NCBI RefSeq assembly: GCF_030272615.1
Contig: NC_081410.1
Span: forward strand, 119,474,640-119,538,639
Direction: 5' to 3'
DNA: 64,000 nt
Source: Cryptomeria japonica
Taxonomy: Eukaryota > Streptophyta > Pinopsida > Cupressales > Cupressaceae
Part shown: positions 1-8,817 of the stretch, piece by piece
Layout: the number at the start of each line of letters is the position of its first letter
How positions within the stretch are numbered: the first letter of the stretch is position 1
Notes under the pieces: generated by a model
Databases searched by the model: none
Told to the model about the DNA's origin: nothing
Seen by the model: only the letters and a program-made list of their open reading frames with translations
Translations under genes and position numbers: made by a program

Positions 1-38
1 AAAAGCGACAAATCAACTTCGCCTGGTCATACGCTGAT

Positions 39-830
39 ATGCCTAGATTGGATCCGGATTTGGTAATGCATCATCTGACAGTAAAACCGGGGGCAAAACC
101 AATAAAACAAAAATTAAGAAAAATGCATCCACAAGTGGCATTACTAGTCAAAGCAGAACTTGAGAAATTACTCGATGTCGGATTCATACGCCCAATTGAT
201 TATCCTAAATGGATCTCCAACTTGGTACCTGTCAGTAAACCAGATTGCAGCATCAGAATTTGCACAGATTTCAGAGACATCAACAAAGCTTGTCCAAAGG
301 ATGACTTCCCATTACCAAACATTGACTTGATTGTTGATCTCACAACAGGTTATGAAATGCTATCATTAATGGATGGATTCTCTGGCTATAATCAGATAAG
401 AATCGCACCCGAGGATCAACACAAAACATCATTTACTTGTCCATGGGGAACTTTCTGCTGGAATGTCATGCCTTTCGGGTTAAAGAATGCAGGTGCTACA
501 TATCAAAGAGCCATGACTACTATCTTTCATGATCTCATGCATGTAACAGTGGAAGATTATGTTGACGACCTCTTGGTCAAATCAACAGACAGAAATACAC
601 ATTTGGACATACTCTCAGTTGCCTTTGATCGGTTGGAAAAATACAAAGTAAGATTAAACCCCAAGAAATGTGTCTTTGGAGTAACCTCCGGGAAGCTCCT
701 AGGATTCATTGTGTCCAAAAGAGGAATCGAAGCCGATCCAGCAAAGGTCAAGGCTATCTTGGACATGCCACCACCCAGAAATATTAGTCAACTTCGATCC
801 TTACAAGGGATACTCCAGTCTATATGAAGA
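39..830 (+). pseudogene. Reverse transcriptase part of the Tat element pol
   Basis: The reading starts inside the polyprotein; the first Met is not a real start. It matches the Ty3/gypsy reverse transcriptase from its N-terminal region (LEKLLDVGFIRP) through the palm. Seen in order: the strand with RICTDFRDINKACPKD, the MDGFSGYNQI motif holding the first catalytic Asp, PFGLKNAGATYQR, and the YVDD catalytic box near 555-570, followed by LNPKKCVFGV and LGFIVSKRGIEADP. The wording around YVDDLLVKS and CVFGVTSGK is typical of the Tat/Athila branch. It would copy element RNA into cDNA in the cytoplasmic particle. It is part of a decayed copy. Confidence 0.9.
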
Positions 831-899
831 TTCATAACACAACTTGCAGATAAGTGTAATCCTTTTCAACACCTGCTACATAAAAATATCAAATTCAAA

Positions 900-1310
900 T
901 GGGATGATAACTGTCAACAGGCTTTCCAGACGCTCAAGGATTATCTCTTGAATCCGCCTGTTCTGATGCCACCAGTTCCAGATCAACCTTTGCTACTATA
1001 CATATCAGCTACTCCAACAGCACTGGGAGCACTCTTAGCACAACAAATTGTTGGGGGCAAGGAAAAGGCCGTATACTATATTAGTCGCACATTGGTGGGA
1101 TATGAGCTAAACTACACACCAGTTGAGCGTGCATGTCTCGCCGTCGTCTTTGCTTCACAGAAATTACGACATTACATGCTCACTCATAAGACTAAGTTGG
1201 TTGCAAGAATTGATCCATTAAAATACCTTCTCAATAAAGCAACACTTACGGGGCGATTGGCCAAATGGGTAATGATCCTGAGTGAATTCGACATCGAGTA
1301 AGTGGACAGA
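900..1310 (+). pseudogene. First (retroviral-type) RNase H of the Tat element
   Basis: Reads as the RNase H that follows the connection domain of Ty3/gypsy pol: the PLLLYISATPTALGALLAQ strand, a KAVYYISRTL segment, the YTPVERACLAVVFASQKLRHY helix and the LARWV-like end (GRLAKWVMILSEFDIE). It removes RNA from the RNA/DNA hybrid during reverse transcription. It lies between the reverse transcriptase and the second RNase H, as expected for Tat elements. Decayed copy. Confidence 0.8.
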
Positions 1311-1419
1311 AAAGCAATAAAAGTACAAGCCATCGCAGATCAGTTAGCAGATGCCCCCATGATTGATGATGTTCCTCTAAATTCAGAATTTCCAGATGAA
1401 TCCATTTTAACAATATCAC

Positions 1420-1755
1420 ATGCAAAGCCATGGCAACTGTACTTTGACGGCTCATACACACAGCATGGGGCAGGAGCTGGTATTCTCTTTATAACCCCTC
1501 AAGGGGATTCTATACCAAAATCGTACCGCTTATCATTTCCTTGCACTAACAATATAGCGGAATATGAGGCATTAACAATTGGATTACGGATTGCAGTTCA
1601 GTGGAAGATCCAGGAACTTTGTGTTTTTGGGGATTCTCAACTTGTCATCCGTCAAGCAACTAGTGATTACCAAACAAAAGATGAGAAGCTAATGCCTTAT
1701 AAACAAATGGTGGATGATCTGAAACAATACTTCACAAGGATAGATTTTGAGTAGA
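1420..1755 (+). pseudogene. Second, archaeal-type RNase H (Tat hallmark)
   Basis: A second RNase H fold starts with WQLYFDGSYTQHGAGAGI, where the Asp begins the catalytic set, then NNIAEYEALTIGLRIA carrying the catalytic Glu and the C-terminal GDSQLVIRQ carrying the next Asp. This archaeal-type domain was acquired by the Tat lineage in addition to the ancestral RNase H, so its presence is the main ground for the Tat assignment. Decayed copy. Confidence 0.82.
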
Positions 1756-1787
1756 TACCAAGATAGCAGAATCGCGCCACAGATGCC

Positions 1788-3180
1788 ATGGCTACAATTG
1801 CTTCATTGATCGATTTACCTCCAAATGAGACCCGCTATGAGTTCTTGGTGGATAACCTTTTGGTTCCATCATATGAGATCACTCCTACTGAAATGATATG
1901 TGTTGTTGGTCCTGAATCCCAGTTATATGGTTCCATCTTCACATACCTTCGCGACAATATCCTACCTCCTGATCTATCAAATAACCAACGCTGCACCTTC
2001 ATTCGCCAATCCTCTCGATATGTCATTTTAGCTGATATCCTATACCGGCGAGGTCTAGATGGCACTCTTCTTAGATGTCTAGAAAGGGATGAAGCTCAGA
2101 TTGCGTTACGTGAAGTGCATGAAGGGATATGTGGTCCACATGCTAGTGGTCCTACCTTGGCCAAGAAACTCATTAGGACTGGATATTACTGGCCCAATAT
2201 GGAAAAAGACTCATATCAGTTTGTCAAGAAATGTAAGCAATGTCAAATTCATGGAGACCTCATACATGCGCCAGCACAAGAACTATAGCCACTTGCGTCT
2301 CCTTGGCCCTTTTGTCAATGGGGACTCGATCTCATAGGCAAGATTCACCCTCCTTCTTCCAATGGTCATAAATTTATTATCACAGCCACAGAGTATTTCA
2401 TGAAGTGGATTGAAGTTGTGCCTCTCACACAAATCACTAGAAAACAGATTGCCACCTTCATCCTTAACTATATCATTTGCCGATATGGTATCCCTGTTTC
2501 CATTATCACTGATAACGGGCGACCCTTCAAAAATCAGGATGTTCGTGAACTCTGTGACCGCTTCCATATTTCTCATTGTTTCTCCACACCATATTACCCC
2601 CAAGGTAATGGCCAAGCTGAGGCATCTAATAAAACAATCCTTAAAATCCTCAAGAAGACAGTCGACGATGCTAGTCATAATTGGCATATCCAACTCAATC
2701 CTGCACTTTGGGCCTACCGCACAAGTGTCCGCACACCTACAGGAGCTACACCCTATTCACTAGTCTATGGTTCTGAAGCCATCTTGCCTATTGAGGTCGA
2801 GTTACCCTCTTTACGGGTCTCTTTGCAAAACATCATCACTGATGAAGATTACAGAGTCTCTCGCTTACAAGAACTGGAACTGCTAGATGAACGAAGACAA
2901 ACTGCTTTTAATCATCTCAAGGCTTACCAACAATGAATGAGTCGCAGCTACAATCACAAAGTCAAGCCTCGTACATTTGAGGTAGGTGACTTGGTTCTCC
3001 GAGAAAACCCCAAGAATTAGCAAGACAGAGAGAAGAAGGGCAAGTTTGAACCAAACTGGCTTGGTCCTTACATCATCACAGCAGTATATGGCTCTGGGGC
3101 ATATCAGCTCTCAACTACAGAAGGTGAGCCTTTGGAGGATCCTATCAACAGCATGCACCTTCGCAGGTTCTACACATAGC
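1788..3180 (+). pseudogene. Integrase part of the Tat element pol
   Basis: The zinc-binding N-terminal part is seen at about 2090-2260 (EVHEGICGPHASGPTLAKK, then KKCKQCQIHGD). The catalytic core follows at about 2330-2700 with the EYFMKWIEVVPL start, the ITDNGRPF segment carrying the second Asp, and YYPQGNGQAEASNKTI carrying the Glu. WAYRTSVRTPTGATPYSLVYG and the IEVELPSLR end are standard for Ty3/gypsy integrases. The C-terminal tail continues to about 3180, where reading ends near LEDPINSMHLRRFYT-like codons. It inserts cDNA into the genome. Decayed copy. Confidence 0.88.
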
Positions 3181-3184
3181 TCTT

Positions 3185-3260
3185 CGGAATATCCTAATTC
3201 AAAAAAATACAAAAAATCAAAAAATTCAAAAATACAAAAAAAATCATAAAAATAAAAAAT
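3185..3260. repeat. A-rich tract after integrase
   Basis: Short A-runs separated by TC or TAC, such as AAAAAATCAAAAAATTC, repeat across this stretch directly after the integrase reading. A second A/G-rich run lies at about 3302-3340. Both are on the sense strand of the Tat element. No coding sense is visible. Confidence 0.7.
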
Positions 3261-3268
3261 CGTTACTT

Positions 3269-3414
3269 GGTGAAAACCTGGCAAACAGGCGCCTTGTGAC
3301 ACAAAAAAATTGAAAAATTGAAAAAAGTAAAGAGAAATAATTTCGTCCAACAGTGAAAACCACTTCGGTGGCGCCCTGGGCAAGTACCATGGTGAAAATT
3401 GGGTCACCAGCGCC
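3269..3414 (+). repeat. Three GGTGAAAA...CGCC hairpins downstream of integrase
   Basis: Three units share the frame RGTG-AAAA-stem-loop-stem-CGCC. Unit 1 (3269-3293) has stem CCTG/CAGG, unit 2 (3352-3375) has CCAC/GTGG with a TTCG loop, unit 3 (3391-3414) has TTGG/CCAG with a GTCA loop. In units 1 and 3 the outer GGTG also pairs with CGCC through one G-T wobble, and unit 3 extends to CATGGTG/CGCCATG. The four A bases form a one-sided bulge. The inner stems differ in sequence but stay paired. Confidence 0.75.
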
Positions 3415-3429
3415 ATGCGTAGAGACATT

Positions 3430-4830
3430 GCTCCTCCCTCCTTCAGGATTCTCTTTCATCATTTAACTTTGCACACACTCACAACCTATTCGTTCATAAT
3501 AAACTTACCCATTCCCATCATGGCTTGTTATTGATCTACCCAAGATTGGTTAGCCATTCATAATAAATCTCCCTTTCCATCCATAATAAATCAGATCCTA
3601 TTTGTGGCTAAGGCAAATCCTACGTCTAGTGATGGGTGTGGAACTGAGAACATCACATGTTTCAAGGAGTACAGTTTCTTCCAGCTTCCTTCAGTCTGTC
3701 CGCGCACAATCCGCAATAAAGAAGCATCTGCATCACAATCTGCAATAAAGCTTCATCTTCTCCGCAATAAAGTATCAGCTTCATGGATTCAGTCAGTTTC
3801 AGATGAGACACAGCAGCAACAATGGGCTTCAACAAATCAAATCTTTCAACAGACTCAGACAATATTATGGTTCAGTGTTATCTATCCTTTCTGTGAAAGT
3901 AAACATTGTGACCACAATCAAATAAGACTTATACAAGTGACAAGAGACACTAAATTTGAGGACTACAGTGGATGTTGGTGTCGAGTCTTGGTTTTCTTTT
4001 GATTTTATCTTTCTGGTGACATGTCTTTTAGCTTTTCCAGGATGTCTTTGACTAGAGATTCTATCTCCAGGATGTCTTTGACTAGAAAGACGAGGATGGG
4101 GTGATGTCACCTATTTGTATTTGCTGTCTGTGGATTGTCTCTTAGTAATGCTATGACTTGTCCAAGGATATGAGGACACTGTGAGTCTAGTGTGAACTGG
4201 GGCATTCCTTGTTTGTGACTGTCTTATCTCCATGCAAACAAGTACAATGACTTTCTAGGTCGAACATATGCCTCGATTGTCATAACCTATTTTGCCATAA
4301 TAAAGCTCAATGATGATAACGCACAAGAAGCTCTTTCATGTTCATATCTTCTGTCTTTCATCCCCCTTTCTTGATTGACTTCCATCGTCCTTCTCGAGTC
4401 CGCATAGCCTGCTATCACATGACTGAGTATAATGACACACCAAAAACAATTGCATTTCATGTAGTTTCACCTACATTGCCACATATAAGCATTTCCATAC
4501 ATACATATAGATATCACAATTGCATCACATCCTGCACACAACACCTGTTAGCACAATTTACATTTGCATTATCATATTCATCTGCATTTCATACATTCAC
4601 ATTTGCATTGGCATAACATATAAAACATAAAAAGAACAAAAAAATAAATATTGCATTGCATCATATACATATTTGCATCCATAGCATACAACATACATCA
4701 TAAAACATCTCATCACATAGGTACACATGCATATAGCTGCCGCAAAAATGAATCATCTCATATATATAATCAAAAGTGTCATGATACAATGATGTCAAAA
4801 ATACATATGGCTACAAAAGCACCCGCAGGT
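3430..4830. other. Non-coding spacer of the Tat element
   Basis: No convincing reading frame is seen. The stretch holds repeated CATAATAAA and CGCAATAAAG motifs (about 3495-3775), a 23-bp direct repeat of CCAGGATGTCTTTGACTAGA at 4038 and 4068, and a run rich in CATTTGCAT and CATATAC words at 4430-4740. It lies between the integrase and the antisense plant-mobile-domain frame. Confidence 0.6.
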
Positions 4831-4832
4831 GT

Positions 4833-6830
4833 CTACATCATCATACAAAAAATGGTACAAAACTGATACAATGGGAGCCCTCTATGGCTATGATGAACTC
4901 CCTCCCTCGGAGCCACCTGGCCTCGGTGGAATCTGAGCCCCTGAAGGACCCGCCCCAGGATCATCCTGCCTGTCCCCTCTATCTGGTGGTGGTGGAGGAC
5001 CCATGACCCCACCACTCGATGCCTGTCTCCTCCAGCTCCCCCCGTAGCTGTCGCTATACGCGACGATCTATGGAAGCTCCTCGCCTGCTGAACTGCTGGT
5101 ACTGCACCATAGTAGAGGTCCCTCCAGTAGCCTATCTCCTCTCCTGCCCGCAGGACATATGCATATCCTACCCCTGTGTCCTCCACCACCTGTCTCCCTG
5201 CCCTCAGTGCTATCTCGGCCTCTGTATAGCGCTGGATCGCCTGATCTCTCTCCCACTCAGTATCTCTGAGCCTCGTCCTGAGCCGATCCCTCTCCCTCTC
5301 TAGCTCCTGAATCTCATCTTCTTGTCCCTGGCAGATCTCCCTCAGATCCAGTAGCTCAACCTCCACTGGGTCAACCCCCTCTGCCTCTGCCTCTGCCTGT
5401 GGCTCCCCCTGTCCCTGTACCTGTACCTGTACTGGTCCCTATCTCTGTCCCTGTCCCTGTGCCTGTACCTATCTGGGACCTTGTGCTGCTAGTACCTGTA
5501 GCGGCAATCCATCGCGACCCCTCACCACCCGAGCCGATCTCTCCTCATCACCCTCCCTCCGAGGTGCAACCCTCCTCTCTCCAACTACTCCCCTCCTCCT
5601 CCGTCGGCCTCGACCCCCATCACCTCCACCATCATCATCATCTCCCCCACCATCTCCCTCCAGTGCCTCTCATGGATCTGTCAACCGTGGGAACGGATGC
5701 TCTGCCCAATAGGCTGTATACTCGGCATCCATGCCGACATCCTCGATCTCTGGCCACATGTCCTAGGGTAGAGGTATCATCTCCACCAGCTGTGTCACTG
5801 CCTGATCATACGATAGCAACGGCCCAAACTGTGCCTGATCTCTCATGGTACGGGCATACATGCCTGAGCCCCGCGACATCCTCTGAATCCGGCCAAACTT
5901 TCGACCAATCCTGTCTACCAGCTGCCTCTCTAGCACATAGGGCGTCCGCCCAATCAGGTACCTGCTCTGAAAGGTGTACGGTAGCTCAACTGTGTCATCC
6001 TCCCACTGCTCATAGCCCAGATAAGGTCACCATATGACCTCATCAATGTCATCAATCACTCGCCGCCAGTACTCTAGCCTGCCAATCCGTGGCTGCGAAG
6101 TGATCATATCATATAAATGCACGAAGCTGCGCCCATGACCTCTGCCCCTGAAGTGTATCGGTCGGGTAACCGACAGATGCTCGTAAGCCCATACCTGCAG
6201 CAATGTAACTCCGCAGCCCAATCCCACTGACCCATGATAAACAAACTGATGCAGCTCGTAATATAAGTGTGCCAGCACACATGGTCCCCAGGCATATCTG
6301 GTATGCTGTGTCATCAGCGTCTCCAGTGCTCCCCCCCAGCCCACAACCAACTCCCGTGTTGCCCTGTCTGGACACAAGAACCCACTGATAGCTCCTCCGA
6401 TCACTGCCAACAATGCTAACCCTATGGCTATCATGGTATCCCATGCCACGTGTCCTGCCCTCATCTCTAATCCAGGGTCCTAGAATACTCATCTCAGGGC
6501 CTCTCTGTCGCCATCTCGATCGTATGGGATCAGCTCCCCATCGATCGACACCCGCAGAATCCTGTATACATCCTCCAGGGTGACTATCATCTCACCCATA
6601 GGCAAATGGAACGTGCACGTCTCAGAGTGCCATCTCTCAGCTAGCGCAGTCAGCAAACCCATGTTTGCCCGAAACTCAGGCACATATAGTACATGTCTCA
6701 AGCCCATCTCCTCGATGGCAGCTCGGTCCTTGAACGACAACTCCGGTCGCAACCTCTGTGTCGATGGGAATCTCTCCCGTGACTCCAGCATCGGCAAATA
6801 CTCCTGCAGTCAAGCAAATCAATCATGTCA
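4833..6830 (-). pseudogene. Antisense plant mobile domain (PMD) frame in the Tat element
   Basis: On the minus strand the N-terminal part (about 6800 down to 6490) reads LRHVLYVPEFRANMGLLTAL, then WHSETCTFHLPMGEMIVTL and EDVYRILRVSIDGE, the signature opening of the plant mobile domain (PF10536; MAIN/MAIL family and many transposon copies). The middle (about 6465-6027) has GFLCPDRATRELV, RYAWGPCVLAHLYYEL and LLQVWAYEHLSV, again PMD-like. The C-terminal part (about 5370-4833) is Glu/Arg-rich (ELERERDRLRTRLRD) and should form a coiled coil. PMD frames, some antisense, are known as accessory genes of plant Ty3/gypsy and Mutator elements. This one belongs to a decayed element and is itself broken by about two or three interruptions. 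Local GC content is much higher than in the flanks. Confidence 0.75.
5392..5475. repeat. CCTGTN hexamer repeat inside the PMD region
   Basis: About a dozen imperfect copies of a 6-bp word (CCTGTC, CCTGTA, CCTATC) follow each other. A 6-bp period would keep a reading frame and would give an alternating two-residue repeat on either strand, so it could be a low-complexity linker of the antisense frame or a simple satellite expansion. Confidence 0.7.
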
Positions 6831-6839
6831 GTTATAATG

Positions 6840-7114
6840 GCATTCACTGTTTATCACAAAATGCTACTTTTTATCTAAATGCATATGGCTATCTATCCTA
6901 GTGACACTCACTGTTCATCACAAAGTGTTGCTTCTATCCTAGTAGTACTCCCTGTTCATCACAAAGTACTACGTGTGTGACACTCCCTGTTCATCACAAA
7001 GTGTTACTCACATTTGCACTCCCTGTTCATCACAAAGTGCTGCTCATACTTTGGGTACTCCCTATTCATCACAAAGTACTCTATCTTGGTACTCACTGTT
7101 CATCACAAAGTGCC
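6840..7114 (+). repeat. Seven-unit tandem hairpin array with covarying stems
   Basis: Each unit has a conserved core, mostly CCCTGTTCATCACAA or CACTGTTCATCACAA, between arms that are reverse complements. Arms: GCATT/AATGC (6840-6864), ACACT/AGTGT (6904-6928), GTAGTACT/AGTACTAC (6942-6972), ACACT/AGTGT (6980-7004), GCACT/AGTGC (7016-7040), GTACT/AGTAC (7055-7079), GGTACT/AGTGCC with one G-T wobble (7088-7114). Units after the first are 33-39 bp apart. A weak eighth copy lies near 7185-7210. The array lies between the antisense PMD frame and the 3' LTR. Confidence 0.85.
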
Positions 7115-7236
7115 TTGATCTATTCTAGTCTTCCCTAGAGGACCTGCTTGAGTGTATCCTCTCAGCAGCTTATCCAATTGACAGCATATGTTCATCACAG
7201 AACTGCCGATCTGACCTAGAAGACCAAAACTTGCAT

Positions 7237-7496
7237 TTTTCAACGCAAACGCACTTACATTACATAAACGCGCCTACAGACTGCACAGACGCGCCTGCAC
7301 AACACAGACGCGCCTGTATAACACAAACGTGCCTATGCCGGGCATAAACGCGACTAGACTACGCAAACGCCCCTGCACATCGCAGACGCGCCCGCATTCG
7401 ACACAGACGCGGTTCTAGACACAGACGTGCCTGGCACCGACACAGACGCGCCTGGCGGACATAAACGCGCCTGGCACCGACGCAGACGTGATTAGA
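7237..7496. repeat. ACGCGCCTG-type minisatellite
   Basis: About eleven to thirteen units of 18-26 bp share a CACAGACGCGCCTG-like core, with variants ATAAACGCGCCTG and CAGACGTGCCTGG. The array is rich in CpG, unlike nearly all the window, and sits just after the hairpin array in the Tat element. No coding sense was recognised. Confidence 0.8.
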
Positions 7497-7871
7497 CGAT
7501 TTTTGACATTTTTCAACTCTACTTCTAAGCGCATTTATTGCCCTATTCGACATGCATTAATGACAAAATTAAATGCGTCCAAGTACAAGGAGGTTTGGTG
7601 GTACTTACCGGCTCTCCTGCCTCTGCTGGCCTCTGAAATCGGCGAACACGGTCGAATCTATGCACGAAAGCCATCGCTGTTGACTGCTCCTGCTCTTTTC
7701 TCGCTCTGCACTTTGATCTCGTGAAAGTGTAGATGACAATGAGGATGTATTTTCCCCCGTGGTCTATCTTATAGCCTACCCTAGCCTTAGCCTTCATTTC
7801 CCGAGTCAGTCTTCATTATCTCGTGACTTTGTCACTTTATCCGGTCAGTCCATTCTAGCCTTTCTTTCTTA

Positions 7872-7920
7872 TCGAGAGATTGTCTGCAATCTTTTTAGAC
7901 ATTTTCATCCAATCTCTCGA
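7872..7920 (+). repeat. Perfect 11-bp inverted repeat near the element 3' end
   Basis: TCGAGAGATTG (7872-7882) and CAATCTCTCGA (7910-7920) are exact reverse complements separated by 27 bases. It lies about 100 bp before the polypurine tract. Confidence 0.75.
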
Positions 7921-7973
7921 GGGGGCATATCATTCCCATCTTGGGGCAACTCTGTATCAGTTCATCTTATCTT

Positions 7974-8019
7974 CTTTGAAACAACGCGACAAGCCGCATT
8001 GTCTCAAAGAGGGGCAAAA
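7974..8019 (+). promoter_or_regulatory. Hairpin plus polypurine tract (PPT) of the Tat element
   Basis: CTTTGAAACAA (7974-7984) pairs with TTGTCTCAAAG (7999-8009) with a single G-T type mismatch. The right arm runs straight into the purine-rich AAAGAGGGGCAAAA, which ends immediately before the TG of the LTR at 8020. A polypurine tract in this place primes plus-strand DNA synthesis in LTR elements. The overlap of hairpin and tract is seen directly; any function for the hairpin is inference. Confidence 0.7.
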
Positions 8020-8817
8020 TGTAGACACCTAAAATTGTCATGTCTAATTAAATAAATATTTTATTTATTTAATTACCTAAGCCTAATTCTTCTATTAATT
8101 AAATAAATCTTTATTTATTTAATTAATTCATTTATCCTCTTCTAACCTTATTTCTCATTTAAATAAATACATTTATTTATTTAAATTATCCTTTTCCTAA
8201 ATTAAATAAATATCTTATTTATTTAATTGATCCTACTTCTTCTATTAATTAAATAAATCTTTATTTATTTAATTAATTCATTAGCCTTTTCTACCCATGA
8301 CACATGTCATTCATCTCTTAATTCATACACTACCTACCCATTTCATTATTTTATTATTTCTTTTACCTACCCTCTAATCATAGCTGACCTCCTTTTACAC
8401 CTCTCAATCTTATCCCTCCATTTCATATAGTGTCTTCTATTTAAGGAGATGCTTCCTTCATTATCAAACCCTAATCATTCATCCTAATCAAGCATCCTAA
8501 TGACTTAATGCCCTAATGATCATTTTGACTACACTACGATCCTACTTGCAACCACATTCCGTTCTTTGTTGAGCTCTTGTGCACATAAAATCTGAGAGCA
8601 AATATATCAAGCAAGATCAATGGAGATAGGAAGAATGGAGATCAAAACCCTATTGGACATGTGATGGTATAATATTTGTGATTTCATGTGATTTGCATTG
8701 TCTTAGGTAATCTTCATATGTTATGGTGGATCTTTGTTGTTGTTAGGCTAGGGTTTTTGTGGTTGAATTCATTTAGCCTTTCAATATTGTTATTGTTATC
8801 CATTTTCACCATATACA
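8020..8817 (+). repeat. 3' LTR of the Tat element
   Basis: Starts TGTAGACACC right after the polypurine tract and ends ATATACA at 8817, giving 798 bp bounded by TG...CA. The left third holds an AT-rich palindrome array. A TATA-like TCTATTTAAGG near 8436-8446 is a plausible core promoter. The right boundary is placed where sequence matching the downstream small LTR element begins (8818). It is inferred, not confirmed against the 5' LTR, which is outside the window. Confidence 0.7.
8045..8276. repeat. Five AT-rich palindromes in the Tat LTR
   Basis: Units at 8045-8075, 8095-8126, 8157-8186, 8200-8228 and 8245-8276 have 12-13-bp arms around a short loop. Most arms read (T)AATTAAATAAA/TTTATTTAATT(A). 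Unit 3 reads ATTTAAATAAAT/ATTTATTTAAAT, so a change in one arm is matched in the other. Units 2 and 5 are identical and exactly 150 bp apart, so part of the array arose by segment duplication. Confidence 0.8.

Larger units (their letters stand above)
1..8817 (+). mobile_element. Ty3/gypsy LTR retrotransposon, Tat lineage, right-hand part
   Basis: The element runs in from before the window and ends with a TG...CA 3' LTR. Order of parts: reverse transcriptase, RNase H, a second archaeal-type RNase H, integrase, a long non-coding spacer with hairpins, an antisense plant-mobile-domain frame, two tandem arrays, a polypurine tract and the 3' LTR. Two RNase H domains and a long post-integrase region with an extra antisense frame are known traits of the plant Tat lineage. 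The element is broken, with roughly half a dozen or more interruptions in its coding part, so it is a fossil. Gag, protease and the 5' LTR lie outside. Age cannot be set without the other LTR. Confidence 0.88.

Noticed and set aside
4338-4866. Two small plus-strand proteins in the Tat spacer
   Set aside because: Composition follows the CATTTGCAT/CATATAC low-complexity sequence; no motif.
5399-6037. Pro/Val-rich 212-residue protein on the plus strand
   Set aside because: It is the opposite strand of the PMD frame, and the Pro/Val repeats come from the CCTGTN hexamer.
6840-7114. CRISPR-like array
   Set aside because: Repeats are short, with self-complementary ends that change from unit to unit, the spacing is uneven, and the context is a plant retrotransposon.
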